Origin: Segetibacter sp. 3557_3
GTDB taxonomy: Bacteria > Bacteroidota > Bacteroidia > Chitinophagales > Chitinophagaceae
Direction of reading: 5' to 3'
Assembly: GCF_004354985.1 (NCBI RefSeq)
Contig: NZ_SMSK01000001.1
Location: 930,001-994,000 of the forward strand
DNA: 64,000 nucleotides
A program made the translations under genes and the position numbers. Under the pieces are notes generated by a model. It had not been told where the DNA came from. It was given only the letters and a program-made list of their open reading frames with translations, and ran no database searches. Shown here one piece after another: positions 9,679 through 19,149 of the stretch. Position 1 is the stretch's first letter. Every line of letters starts with the position of its first letter.

Positions 9679-10803
9679 CTATTGCTTAACGAAGCGGGTT
9701 GCCGAATGGTTACCATTATTGTTAAAAACAAGAACGTAACTGCCCCGGCTTAGCTCGCTTACCGATAGCGCTGTTTGAATGGCTCCGGCTTCAACCGCGT
9801 ATGATTTAACCTGCTTGCCTTCAAGGTCTATTATCCTGATAAAGGAGTTGGACTCTGCTTTTGGATGGGTGATCGCGAGGTTACCTTTTGTAGGATTTGG
9901 AAACACGGAAGCGCTAAGCACTTTCGCATTTTTCACCACTACAACAGGGCTATATTTTGCTGTACCATCTTTATCAACCATTCTCAAACGATAGTAATTG
10001 GTACCATCCTGAACACCGGCATCATCAAGGGTATAAATATTAGTGGCAGTTGAGTTTTTCGCGTTTACGAAAGCAATCTCGGAAAATCTTGCTGCGTTTT
10101 GGCTTCTTTCTACAGAGAAACCGCTAACATTATATTCGTTGGTGGTATTCCAGTTCAGCTGAGCTACTTTACCGTTCAACGATGCTTTAAACGATACAAG
10201 GCCCAAAGGCAATGGCTGAGGGTTGATGGTCAGGTCGTCGATTCTCCAGTTGGCAGTTCCGGCGGTAGCTGTACCTGCGCCATTATAACCGAAGATGCGA
10301 AGTGTTACAGGCTGCCCTGCTAAACCGGTCAGGTTCAGATCACCTGCATAACGCATCCATGTATTGTTATTGGTAAGAATAAAAGTAAGGCGATCGGTAG
10401 AGAAATTATCAACACTACTCCGGATGGTTACACCCTGTGGACCGGTTGCTGCTGAATTAGAACCAAATGAAATACCGGTTAAAACAACAGAATTGTTTCC
10501 CATTGGCGTAATTACTACCTGGAAGTAACCCGTTTGTGCAGGATCGAAACCCACAACTGGTGCTGCAAGGCCGGCGTTATTACCACCAGAGGCACCGGAA
10601 TATCCGGAGGATGGACTGGTGTTCGTGATTAGGGTTGTGGTGCCGTTGTTGTTACCAACTGTTAACGGACCTGCGCTTACATTTGTGTAAGAGTTACTCG
10701 TTGGGTTAGCAGTGGCAAAATCCCAGTAGATTTGGGCACTTGCTGTAAACGAGGCAAACAATAAAAAGGCCGGTAAAAGGGTAAGTGTAAAGATTTTTTT
10801 CAT
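9679..10803 (-). CDS. Secreted protein with T9SS type A sorting domain
   Basis: The 374-residue protein has a Sec signal peptide (MKKIFTLTLLPAFLLFASF, cleavage after ASA). Next comes a Gly/Asn/Thr-rich beta domain of about 170 residues. A fibronectin-III-like region at about 195-285 contains the WNTTNEYNVSGFSVERS motif. A C-terminal domain of about 80 residues has SVFPNPTKG, GKQVKSY and GSYVLVF, the hallmark of type A cargo for the type IX secretion system. It is therefore exported across the outer membrane and probably anchored or released at the surface. No catalytic motif is visible. It shows the organism has a T9SS, although no machinery genes are in this window. Confidence 0.9.
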   Translation of the reverse strand: MKKIFTLTLLPAFLLFASFTASAQIYWDFATANPTSNSYTNVSAGPLTVGNNNGTTTLITNTSPSSGYSGASGGNNAGLAAPVVGFDPAQTGYFQVVITPMGNNSVVLTGISFGSNSAATGPQGVTIRSSVDNFSTDRLTFILTNNNTWMRYAGDLNLTGLAGQPVTLRIFGYNGAGTATAGTANWRIDDLTINPQPLPLGLVSFKASLNGKVAQLNWNTTNEYNVSGFSVERSQNAARFSEIAFVNAKNSTATNIYTLDDAGVQDGTNYYRLRMVDKDGTAKYSPVVVVKNAKVLSASVFPNPTKGNLAITHPKAESNSFIRIIDLEGKQVKSYAVEAGAIQTALSVSELSRGSYVLVFNNNGNHSATRFVKQ

Positions 10804-10945
10804 ACGTTATGATTTTGTTAAGCAAAGTAACGATATCCATCTGTACTAAGGTGATCTTTCCCGTTTAAAATCATGAAAGCAATATATTATTTTGTTGGTA
10901 TTCCTAACCCCGAAAAGACAATTGTCTAACCCCATCAGCAATCCT

Positions 10946-13435
10946 ATGAAAATTAGCTGGATAGCGCTATTGCTTTTTGTTTTTGTTGCAGTGCACAGCC
11001 CATCTCTTATTGCACAAAAAAAGCTTTCGCAGGTTTCGGGGCTTGTACTCGATGAGAATGACAAACCCCTGTTCAGGGTTAGTGTTGCCATTCTTGGCCG
11101 CGATAAGGGAACCTTCTCCAACGACTCAGGGCGATTTATCATACAGGTACCGCCACGAATGCCTTTCGCGCTGGTATTTAGCTTTACAGGTTACCGCCCG
11201 GTACAACGAAACTTCAATCTCGCCGAAGGTGAAGCGGAAACGATAACCATTAAACTTGAACCAACCCAATCAAGGCTGGAAGACGTATTAGTAAGAGACA
11301 ACCGCGCCCGAACCGAAGCAGGGCGGATCAATATCGATCCGGGAAAGGCACTCCTGAATCCATCGCCCCTGGGCAACATAGAAAGCCTGATCAAAATTTT
11401 TGTCGGCAGCAATAATGAGCTAACGAGCCAGTATAACGTTCGTGGAGGTAGTTACGACGAAAACCTGGTATACGTGAACGACTTTGAAGTTTACCGCCCC
11501 TATCTTGTCCGAAGCGGGCAACAGGAAGGACTTAGTTTCATTAACCCTGAACTAACCGGCAATGTCAAATTTTACAACGGTGGTTTCCAGGCAAAGTATG
11601 GCGACAAAATGAGTAGTGTGCTCGATGTTGGCTACCGTAAGCCCACAAAGTTTGCAGGTTCGGCTTACTTCGGTCTCCTTGAGCAGGGGCTCCATCTTGA
11701 AGGAACAGATCGCGCGAAGCGGTTTACGTACCTCGTGGGAGTGCGAAACCGAAGCAACCGAAACCTGCTCAGCAGCCAGGATACAAAAGGAAATTATATC
11801 CCTTCATCCGCCGACCTGCAGGCGCTGTTGACTTACCAACTAAGCAACAAATGGCTAATTGAATTTCTGGGAAATGCATCCAGGAGTAAGTTTACCCTGT
11901 ATCCTGAGGAGAGTAAATTATCATCTGCGGTTTTCTCCCCACTTTTTACCGCAAACCTGGCGTTAGACATTGCCTTCCAGGGCCAGGAAAAAGACCAGTA
12001 CCAAACCAATATGGCGGGCCTTTCTGCAACCTGGTCGCCAAATAAAAAGGTTCGTCTGAAGTGGATGTTAAGCCGTTTCGAAAACAATGAGGCAGAAAAC
12101 ATTGATATCAGAGGTGCCTATCTGTTCGGAGAGCGGGATTTCGATAAAAGCAAAGCCACCTATGGACTCATTGTAAATCCACTTGGTGCCGGCATCTTCC
12201 AGAATTTCACCCGTAATAAACTCGATATTTCTGTCTGGAATGCCTCAGTAAAGGGGAGTATTGATAAGGGTAAGCATTTTATCCAGTTTGGTTCAGGCAT
12301 CGATCGTCAACACATTAACGATAAGCTGCACGAATGGGAATACAACGACTCGGCAGGTTATTCTCTCCCCTATTCACCCAACGTAATAAACTTAAACAAA
12401 GTAACAAATGCACGGGCAGCTATCAACATTACAAGGCTAAGTGGGTTTATTCAGGATAACATCCAGTTTAGCGATACTTCCGGGCTGGGGCTTCAGTTGG
12501 GTGTACGCTATAACTACAACACACTAAACAATGAGCTGCTCGTATCGCCACGTTTGGGTGTTTCCTTCAAACCGCGAAACTGGAAAAAAGATATCATCTT
12601 CAGGGGTGCTGCGGGCAGATACGATCAACCGCCTTTTTACCGGGAACTCCGGCGATACGATGGTACAATTAACGAAGACTTACGCGCGCAAAAAAGCTGG
12701 CAGGTTTCAGCCGGGTTCGACTATGCCCTTACCCTGCTTAAAAGGCCTGGACGAATTACCACGGAGCTATATTATAAGCACATGAACGATGTTGTTCCCT
12801 ACGACATCGATAATGTCAGGCTGCGATACTTTGGTGAAAACATTGCAAAGGCCTATGCTGCGGGTGCAGAAGTGCGATTGTTTGGCGAACTCGTAAAAGA
12901 CGCTGAGAGTTGGGTCAGTATAGGCTTTATGAAAACGAAAGAGAACCTGGCAAATGATCAATATCAACGTTACGAGCTGAACGACCAGAATGTTGCTGTT
13001 GACAGCACATTGGTCGACGTAGGTTATTTGCGTAGGCCAACTGACCGGACACTTACGTTTGGTATGTTTTTCCAGGATTACCTGAGCACCAACAAAAACT
13101 TTAAGGTATACCTGAACACATTATATGGAAGCAACCTCCCCTACAATATTCCAGGCAGTGTGCGTTACCGCAACGCACTGGTCATCGATCCATATATCCG
13201 GATCGATCTTGGGTTGAGTGCATTGTTGCTTGACGGCGATAAATCTACCCGCCGGAGTCATAGTCCTTTCCGGGGCATCAATAATATATGGGCAAGCCTC
13301 GAAGTTTTTAATTTGATTGACCGCCCGAATACCATTAGTTACCTGCTGATAAAAGATTTTGCCAACAACACTTTTACGCTGCCCAACCGCCTTACACCAA
13401 GACTATTGAATCTTAAACTTGTTACCCGCTGGTAA
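10946..13435 (+). CDS. TonB-dependent receptor with carboxypeptidase-like N-domain
   Basis: An 829-residue outer-membrane receptor. The signal peptide (MKISWIALLLFVFVAVHS) is followed by a carboxypeptidase-D regulatory-like domain (SGLVLDENDKPLFRVSVAI to FTGYRPV). The plug contains YNVRGGSYDENLVYVNDFE, and the remainder is a beta-barrel of about 600 residues. This plug signature marks a conserved single-copy Bacteroidota receptor family that lacks a SusD partner; none is adjacent here. Its substrate is unknown. The ATG at 10946 was preferred over the in-frame 10892 because it starts directly at the signal peptide. Confidence 0.9.
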   Translation: MKISWIALLLFVFVAVHSPSLIAQKKLSQVSGLVLDENDKPLFRVSVAILGRDKGTFSNDSGRFIIQVPPRMPFALVFSFTGYRPVQRNFNLAEGEAETITIKLEPTQSRLEDVLVRDNRARTEAGRINIDPGKALLNPSPLGNIESLIKIFVGSNNELTSQYNVRGGSYDENLVYVNDFEVYRPYLVRSGQQEGLSFINPELTGNVKFYNGGFQAKYGDKMSSVLDVGYRKPTKFAGSAYFGLLEQGLHLEGTDRAKRFTYLVGVRNRSNRNLLSSQDTKGNYIPSSADLQALLTYQLSNKWLIEFLGNASRSKFTLYPEESKLSSAVFSPLFTANLALDIAFQGQEKDQYQTNMAGLSATWSPNKKVRLKWMLSRFENNEAENIDIRGAYLFGERDFDKSKATYGLIVNPLGAGIFQNFTRNKLDISVWNASVKGSIDKGKHFIQFGSGIDRQHINDKLHEWEYNDSAGYSLPYSPNVINLNKVTNARAAINITRLSGFIQDNIQFSDTSGLGLQLGVRYNYNTLNNELLVSPRLGVSFKPRNWKKDIIFRGAAGRYDQPPFYRELRRYDGTINEDLRAQKSWQVSAGFDYALTLLKRPGRITTELYYKHMNDVVPYDIDNVRLRYFGENIAKAYAAGAEVRLFGELVKDAESWVSIGFMKTKENLANDQYQRYELNDQNVAVDSTLVDVGYLRRPTDRTLTFGMFFQDYLSTNKNFKVYLNTLYGSNLPYNIPGSVRYRNALVIDPYIRIDLGLSALLLDGDKSTRRSHSPFRGINNIWASLEVFNLIDRPNTISYLLIKDFANNTFTLPNRLTPRLLNLKLVTRW

Positions 13436-13507
13436 ACCGCAAAAGGTGTGATCAACCAGGATGAATCGAAAAGTGAACGTTTGTAACTTTAAGCCAAAAC
13501 AACTTCC

Positions 13508-13729
13508 ATGAAAAAATACAGGGTTGAATTTGTGCGCTACCAGGTAATGTCTGTAACGGAAACAGAACAGGAGATCCCGACAAACGACACGTTTTTAGAA
13601 GAACATACAGGCGATACCATCTGGGCAATTCTACATGCCGAAGACGATCAGAAAGCAAGGCAGAAAGCGGAACAACTTGCCCACAGCCTCGCAACCGGCG
13701 ATCGGCCCAACCACAACAATACTGCTTAG
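13508..13729 (+). CDS. Small hypothetical protein (73 aa)
   Basis: A small soluble, charged protein (MKKYRVEFVRYQVMSVTETE...) with no recognised domain, signal or membrane segment. It starts 72 bases after the TonB receptor gene. A near-consensus -7 box TAACTTTA at 13484-13491, just upstream of the ATG, supports it being a gene with its own short leader. Function unknown. Confidence 0.55.
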   Translation: MKKYRVEFVRYQVMSVTETEQEIPTNDTFLEEHTGDTIWAILHAEDDQKARQKAEQLAHSLATGDRPNHNNTA

Positions 13730-13931
13730 CAACAATGCTCGTGGTCTTCGCCAAAGCGGAATAATTAACGGGAGTTATGCTCAATATTGCGTTGCCGTAC
13801 AAGAGATGCGACGCAACAGTTGCTGCCATAACATACCAATGCCCGCGCCATAAAAATTCTGTAGCTGCGCAGCTTCAGGTCCTGGAAAGCGGGAATGTGT
13901 TGTTACAGCATTAAAGCATTTCTTCGGGCAA

Positions 13932-14441
13932 CTACTTTCGCTGGGTAATCGTTCCGTAATAAGATATTCCCTGCCGGTTATTGCTGGTTACCTGTAGTGT
14001 GCCGTAGCCACTTGATGTTACGCTTAATGATAACTGGCGAACATCCTGGGCGTCTTGCGGCCTGATGAGAATGTCCCAACCACCTTTTCTTTTTGGCTGC
14101 ACAGTGTATTCGAATTTAGTTGAGGTAAAGCGAAAACCACCGCGGGTAGGGTCTACAGGAGCACTAAATGCCCGGCCAAAAAATGGAAGGTCGCTCTGGA
14201 TGGTATCTCTTGATATGCGAAGGTCATACTGACTTGTTAACTGGATCACCCTTCCCCCCGTTGGTGTGGCCGTTTGTACATTGAACCTAAAGTCGCGTGC
14301 ATTGATCAATTGCTCTATGTTCGTGCGCCTACTACTATCATTGTTTGTTTTCGAAGAGTCCCGCGCAACACCACACGCCGCCACGGTCAGCATGGCAGCA
14401 AACAACATGTATATCGAAAACACCCGGTTATATCTGGTCAT
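13932..14441 (-). CDS. DUF4251 lipoprotein
   Basis: The 169-residue protein starts with a lipoprotein signal (lipobox LTVAAC, modified Cys near residue 23). The DUF4251 pattern follows: A-R-D-F near the start, TPTGGRVIQLTSQYDLRIS, LPFFGRAF, GGFRF and KGGWDI. It is probably periplasmic or tethered to a membrane. Function unknown in the family. An alternative start lies 24 bases upstream (14465), but MTRYNRVFSIYML at 14441 gives a normal lipoprotein leader. Confidence 0.8.
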   Translation of the reverse strand: MTRYNRVFSIYMLFAAMLTVAACGVARDSSKTNNDSSRRTNIEQLINARDFRFNVQTATPTGGRVIQLTSQYDLRISRDTIQSDLPFFGRAFSAPVDPTRGGFRFTSTKFEYTVQPKRKGGWDILIRPQDAQDVRQLSLSVTSSGYGTLQVTSNNRQGISYYGTITQRK

Positions 14442-14715
14442 ATTTTTTTTCACCTGATGGCTCAAAGCACATACCAGCGCATGTAAAACAGTATATATGC
14501 TACGTTAAAGTTCCCTGCATCAATTGAGCTATAGCTATTGCCAATAACAGGATACGTTTGTGCTTAGGGGCACTCAACAGGGGTTTAAGCACCGGCTTCG
14601 GTTCCGGCTGTTGGTTCCAAATCCGCCACAACACCAACGCACAAAAGCTTCAGCGTGTTTTCCACGTCCATCCGGCAGCCCTTCAGCAGGGTAACACTTC
14701 CGGACGAGAGCACAC

Positions 14716-14757
14716 AAGTAAACTACGGTACTTTACAAGTAGACTACGGTACTTTAT
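14716..14757. repeat. Tandem pair of 21-bp imperfectly palindromic elements
   Basis: Two adjacent 21-base units (14716-14736 and 14737-14757) differ at two positions. Each has the inverted ends AAGTA and TACTT around an ACTACGG centre. They lie just past the stop of the barrel gene (14767, minus strand) and about 275 bases upstream of the DUF4251 lipoprotein gene. The rest of the 325-base gap 14442-14766 shows no gene. The form suggests tandem binding sites, but this is inference. Confidence 0.6.
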
Positions 14758-14766
14758 ATAACGCGA

Positions 14767-15528
14767 CTACCAGACAGATGGACAACGATAGCCACCAGGA
14801 CGGAAGGTTAAACCGACAGATATACCATAATAAGCGTCTTCGTTTTTGGGATTTCCCGCGTATTTAAATCCGTCGATATAGTCAGCCTTCGTGAACCGGT
14901 AAGTTAAGGCTGCATTCAGCGATATGCTTGACGACAAAACCATGTCAACACCCAGTCCCACAGGTAATACGGGCAGTGCGCGTGGAAGTGATCTTACAGT
15001 GTCTCTGCCGAGTCCTAACTGCACATCGGATTTTGCACCAAAGACGGTAGTATCGACCCTGCTATAATCGCGCTTGACGTTTAAAAACGATACCCCTACG
15101 CCGGCAAAAACATATGGAGAGATTTTACGGTCAGTAGGATCAGTTCCTTTTGCCGTAGGTCGAAAAACAACCGTCGCCGACAACTCGGTTACGGGCGTAG
15201 AGAATTTGAAATTCCTGCTTTGCCGCCATTCAGGCTTTGTATACCTGGCCTCATCAGCCAGAATTTTACCTACCGTAAGATTGCCACGAACAGAAAAGAA
15301 AGGGTCTATAGCCTTACCAGCAAAAACGTTTAATGCAGGCTTAAGGGTTCTGTAGTCGCCAAGAAAGCCCGGAACAAGGTCGCCCTGGTAAATCAGGGTT
15401 CCAACACCTATCCCAAACTCATAGCCTGACTCCCTTTGCTGGGCAATGGTTTTGGTGGTGGTAGTAATACAAACGGAAGCAATAACCAGGATCCGGCCGA
15501 GCACGCGCATACCTTTGAATTTAAACAT
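14767..15528 (-). CDS. Outer-membrane beta-barrel protein (DUF6089/PorG-like)
   Basis: A 253-residue protein with a signal peptide (cleavage near TIAQ). The first strand EFGIGVGTLIYQGDL closely resembles the start of DUF6089/OmpA-like barrels. Further alternating strands follow, including SPYVFAGVGVSFLN and SISLNAALTYRFT. A periplasmic plug or OmpA peptidoglycan-binding domain is absent. PorG of the T9SS belongs to this type of fold, but identity with PorG cannot be claimed from sequence reading alone. A second possible start is the Met at residue 7. Confidence 0.65.
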   Translation of the reverse strand: MFKFKGMRVLGRILVIASVCITTTTKTIAQQRESGYEFGIGVGTLIYQGDLVPGFLGDYRTLKPALNVFAGKAIDPFFSVRGNLTVGKILADEARYTKPEWRQSRNFKFSTPVTELSATVVFRPTAKGTDPTDRKISPYVFAGVGVSFLNVKRDYSRVDTTVFGAKSDVQLGLGRDTVRSLPRALPVLPVGLGVDMVLSSSISLNAALTYRFTKADYIDGFKYAGNPKNEDAYYGISVGLTFRPGGYRCPSVW

Positions 15529-15718
15529 GAGATAATAGATAGGTAAAACTTTTACGTGTGTTTCGGTTTAAGTGTAAGCAAACAGGTTCTGATATGTGAA
15601 GTAACGTACAGCAGCGGTTAGTGAATGTGAAAGAAACCTTAAGTCTGATTGTAGTTTACTCCCGGCCACTGAACATTTTCAAACCTGCAAGCCGTTGAGA
15701 AAATTACTCAATAAAAAA

Positions 15719-15749
15719 TCCCTGCATCCGGCATTGTGCCGTGCAGGGA
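15719..15749 (-). terminator. Terminator of the 82-aa gene
   Basis: TCCCTGCA / TGCAGGGA outer stem with an inner CGGCA-ttg-TGCCG stem. On the minus strand it is followed by TTTTTTATTG. It lies 22 bases past the stop of the gene at 15771. Confidence 0.9.
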
Positions 15750-15770
15750 CTTTTGTATCGAACGATGTAA

Positions 15771-16019
15771 TTAGAATGAAAAATTATTTTCATCTCCAAA
15801 GCTCTTCTCCTGTGTATCTTTTTTTGCAAATATGTTTTTGAGATTGCTTTTGATATTCTCGGGAACATATTCATCGTACAACTTCTGTCCTTTTTGCTTT
15901 ACATCGCTAACCATAGTACGCTTTTCTTCTTCTGTCATTTTGTTATACTTATAATAAGCGTAGGCTGCAAGACCAGCTACAAGCAAAGTTCCGGAAGACA
16001 ATTTTTTGTTCGGATACAT
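15771..16019 (-). CDS. Small single-span membrane protein (82 aa)
   Basis: MYPNKKLSSG leads into one transmembrane segment (LLVAGLAAYAYYKY at about 12-25), then a charged amphipathic helix (MTEEEKRTMVSDVKQKGQK). The layout resembles YtxH-like gas-vesicle/stress-type small proteins, but no firm family match can be claimed. The start at 16019 excludes 14 upstream residues of the longer frame. A strong terminator follows, so it is a monocistronic unit. Confidence 0.65.
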   Translation of the reverse strand: MYPNKKLSSGTLLVAGLAAYAYYKYNKMTEEEKRTMVSDVKQKGQKLYDEYVPENIKSNLKNIFAKKDTQEKSFGDENNFSF

Positions 16020-16262
16020 GATAATATGTTTTAGTGAGATAATTAGTTCTTGAAAGACCAAAATCGTACCAACAACGGCTCAATTTGCTTAAATACAATC
16101 ATGTACATTGCTGATTAAACATAAAAGCTTTTCTGCAAATGACTTTCCCGCGGGTAGCTCGTGGTATTTACACCCAAAGTTTATCCCTGTTAACCAGGTT
16201 CCAGGAAGGTAATGCTGTTTCCTCACCAGATTGAATGGTATAATTCTTTCTTAAACTATCAA

Positions 16263-18341
16263 ATGTTACTGACCTTCTTCAAACGGCTTTATCCGGCCAG
16301 TGTTCTTTGGATACTCTTAAGTGTTCCTGTTATCACGATTGCACAAAGCGATACTTTGTCAGCTTCTTTAGATGAAGTAGTCATTCGCGCGTACGAGTCG
16401 AGCCGACCATTAAAAGATGTTCCCGCAGCAGTAAACCACTTTAATCGCGGCAACCTGCAGATGTTTGGTACCGGAAGTATAATAGCGGCTGTAAACACAC
16501 AGCCCGGCGCGCGAATCGAAGAGAGGTCGCCGGGAAGCTACCGGGTAAACATCAGGGGTAGTTCGTTGCGTTCACCATTCGGTGTGAGAAATGTAAAAGT
16601 ATACTATAACAATATCCCGATAACTGATCCTGGTGGTATCACCTACTTAAACCAGTTGGGAGTTTATAATTTCGAAACCCTCAGCATTATCAAAGGCCCG
16701 GGTAGCAGTGTATATGGTGCAGGTACCGGCGGTGTCATGCTGATTGGCAGCCTTAGTGAAAATGAACCTGGCGGGGTAACACTCGAGTATAGCGGAGGTA
16801 GTTATGGCTATAGCAATATATTTGGAAGTGTGGCGACCAGCAATGAGCGCTACACGGGAAAAGTCTCTTTTCAACATCAATCTTCTGATGGTTTTCGTGA
16901 TCATTCAGCGATGAAAAGAGATGTATTTAGCTGGAGTGGCCGGTTTAAGCTTTCTGAGAAAGAGAGCCTGTCAACTACCTTTTTGTATGGCAACCTGTTT
17001 TACGAAACACCAGGCGCACTCACCCGGACGGAATTTAATATTAACCCGCGAATGTCCCGACCCCGGGCAGGAGCTTTTCCAGGGGCAGAAGGAGCAAATG
17101 CATCCATCAATCAAAAGCAATTTATTGCCGGTGCATCTTATTCGTTGCAGCTATCCAGCGCTTTAGAAAGCACTACAACCCTTTATGGCATGTTTACCGA
17201 CCTTAGGAACCCGGCCATTCAGAATTATGCCCACAGTGCCGAACCACATGCAGGTGGTCGAACCGTACTCAGTTTGAATACCGGGGGTGAAGGTTCGAAG
17301 CTTCGCCTTCAGGTTGGAACGGAATGGCAACAGGGGTTTACTTCAGTTAGTATATTTAAGAACTTTGCCGGGAGAGCAGACAGCATGCAATCAGCCGACG
17401 AAATCATAAACCGGCAAGGACTCGTGTTTGCACAGGCAGTTACTGAAATAAAAAACTGGACGTTGACGGCAGGTGCCAGCGTAAATTTTCTAAGGGTGAA
17501 TTTTGAGCGGTTTGCTCCTGCGAGCCTTGGTAAGCAGGTTAAGAACTTTGGCAACCAGATAGCGCCACGTATTGCCATTCTCAGGAAATTGGGTAAACTT
17601 AATGTATACTCCAGCGTATCGCGGGGATTTTCGCCACCCACCACCTCCGAACTTTTGCCCACCGGCGGAGCAGTTAATCTCGACCTTAGTGCTGAACATG
17701 GAACGAATTACGACCTTGGTCTGAAAGGTACGGTGCTGAAGAATTTATATGCCGACATCAACCTGTTCTATTTTGGTTTAACCAACACGATTGTACAACG
17801 TAGAACTGCTGGTGGTGGGGATTATTTCATCAATGCGGGGAAAACAAAGCAGCAAGGCATCGAGTCTCACCTCTCGTATTCGATACCAATTAAGGATACC
17901 TGGTTTAAGCAGGGAAGCGTTTGGCTCAGCCATACCCTTCACGATTTTCACTATGCTGATTTCCGGCAATTGGAAAATGACTATTCAGGTAATCGTATGC
18001 CGGGTGAGCCATTGCACAACATCTCGGCAGGAATACAGGCAGAAACGAAAAGCGGCTTTAACGGCCTTGTTAGCTACCTGTATAACGATCGCATTTACTT
18101 AAACGACGCGGGTTCAGCTTGGGCATCTCCTTTTCATATTGTTTCACTTAAACTTGGTTACACAGCCCGGCTAAACAAGCTGCTGGTAAGGTTTTCGGCA
18201 GGTGCAGACAACCTGTTAGACCAGGCTTACAGTCTTGGCAACGATGTTAACGGCTTCAACGGAAGGTACTACAACACCGCAGCCGGCCGAAATTATTATG
18301 CTATGATCACGTTCCAATTTGGCCAGGGTAAATCTCATTAG
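16263..18341 (+). CDS. TonB-dependent receptor (FecA/Cir-like)
   Basis: A 692-residue outer-membrane receptor with signal peptide (cleavage near ITIAQ). The first residues of the mature protein form a TonB-box-like segment (LDEVVIRAY). The plug has NIRGSSLRSPFGVRNVKVYYN and IIKGPGSSVYGAGTGGV, and a 22-strand-type barrel ends in YYAMITFQFG. No carboxypeptidase-like domain and no SusD partner are present, which points to siderophore, vitamin or metal-complex uptake rather than glycans. The substrate cannot be read from sequence. The start was set at 16263, dropping 17 residues of the longer frame. Confidence 0.9.
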   Translation: MLLTFFKRLYPASVLWILLSVPVITIAQSDTLSASLDEVVIRAYESSRPLKDVPAAVNHFNRGNLQMFGTGSIIAAVNTQPGARIEERSPGSYRVNIRGSSLRSPFGVRNVKVYYNNIPITDPGGITYLNQLGVYNFETLSIIKGPGSSVYGAGTGGVMLIGSLSENEPGGVTLEYSGGSYGYSNIFGSVATSNERYTGKVSFQHQSSDGFRDHSAMKRDVFSWSGRFKLSEKESLSTTFLYGNLFYETPGALTRTEFNINPRMSRPRAGAFPGAEGANASINQKQFIAGASYSLQLSSALESTTTLYGMFTDLRNPAIQNYAHSAEPHAGGRTVLSLNTGGEGSKLRLQVGTEWQQGFTSVSIFKNFAGRADSMQSADEIINRQGLVFAQAVTEIKNWTLTAGASVNFLRVNFERFAPASLGKQVKNFGNQIAPRIAILRKLGKLNVYSSVSRGFSPPTTSELLPTGGAVNLDLSAEHGTNYDLGLKGTVLKNLYADINLFYFGLTNTIVQRRTAGGGDYFINAGKTKQQGIESHLSYSIPIKDTWFKQGSVWLSHTLHDFHYADFRQLENDYSGNRMPGEPLHNISAGIQAETKSGFNGLVSYLYNDRIYLNDAGSAWASPFHIVSLKLGYTARLNKLLVRFSAGADNLLDQAYSLGNDVNGFNGRYYNTAAGRNYYAMITFQFGQGKSH

Positions 18342-18436
18342 CATGAGTAGCTAACGATGAACGCATTAGACATTAAAAATCCCTAAAATTGAGGTGGGTG
18401 GCATGGTAATTTATATAGGTTACAAAAAATAGTTTT

Positions 18437-18649
18437 ATGAAAAAAGCAATTGTTATTTTGTCAATGGGTGTTGTATTTACCTGTTGCAATACACCAAACC
18501 AAACTGATCAATCTGTAGGTGACACTTCCCGGATGTCAACAGGCGCCGGTACCGGAGCCGGAACCGATACCAGTGGAACCACAGCCCCTGATACAACAAG
18601 GCCTGTACCCGACACCGTTCGTCCTGACACTATTCCAAGAGGATTGTAA
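18437..18649 (+). CDS. Small Thr/Pro/Asp-rich lipoprotein (70 aa)
   Basis: A lipoprotein signal with VFTCC at residues 13-17 is followed by about 50 residues of low-complexity, disordered sequence (GAGTGAGTDTSG, then PDTTRPVPDTVRPDT). Such short disordered lipoproteins are frequent in this phylum and have no known role. Confidence 0.65.
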   Translation: MKKAIVILSMGVVFTCCNTPNQTDQSVGDTSRMSTGAGTGAGTDTSGTTAPDTTRPVPDTVRPDTIPRGL

Positions 18650-18658
18650 TGATCCCTG

Positions 18659-18774
18659 CAGGTGTTTCTGTTCTTACCTTTATCCTAAAACTATGTAGTA
18701 AAATCCGGCAGGACGTTGTTGTAATTTCACCATCAAACGTGTAAATCAATCAGTTGTCCTGCCGGAAACACCTG
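18659..18774. repeat. Split inverted repeat, possible structured RNA
   Basis: The right arm at 18756-18774 is 19 contiguous bases. It is perfectly complementary to two left segments, 18659-18668 (CAGGTGTTTC) and 18706-18714 (CGGCAGGAC), that are separated by about 37 bases. The fold would be one long helix with a single large bulge. It lies between the small lipoprotein and the 39-aa membrane protein. Could be a non-coding RNA, a 5' leader structure or a decayed element. Confidence 0.5.
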
Positions 18775-18875
18775 GTAAATCCACAACATCAATGCCTGAA
18801 AACGGGTAAATTACCCACCTGGGTTAGCTTGTCTAGTGGCATGATTATTAAACAAACACCGCTAAACACACAACA

Positions 18876-18995
18876 ATGAATAATCTTTTTAGAGCATTAA
18901 TTGCTGGCTATGGCGCAAAGAAACTTGGCGGTGGTTGTTTCGGTACCGTTATCGTTTTCATCATCATTTGGTATGCACTTGGTCATTGCAACTAA
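18876..18995 (+). CDS. Very small membrane protein (39 aa)
   Basis: The frame encodes MNNLFRALIAGYGAKKLGGG followed by a hydrophobic segment (CFGTVIVFIIIWYALGHC) and ends in N-stop. The layout is a short amphipathic N-terminus, a Gly-rich turn and one membrane span. Small proteins of this form are common in Bacteroidota. A strong terminator begins 10 bases after the stop, which supports expression. Function unknown. Confidence 0.6.
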   Translation: MNNLFRALIAGYGAKKLGGGCFGTVIVFIIIWYALGHCN

Positions 18996-19004
18996 CGCAT
19001 TAGG

Positions 19005-19031
19005 GGCTGTCTGAATAAGACAGCCTTTTTT
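19005..19031 (+). terminator. Terminator of the 39-aa gene
   Basis: GGCTGTC / GACAGCC with a 7-base loop, followed by TTTTTT on the plus strand. Confidence 0.9.
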
Positions 19032-19149
19032 GTATTTTCCAACATCCCGTACTTATGCCGGGGTAAGTCGTACAAAGAAACCGCTTACGGATAGGTAACT
19101 TACGGTGGCAACAAGCCTTTCTAGTATACCAGCCACGTTGACGATTATC

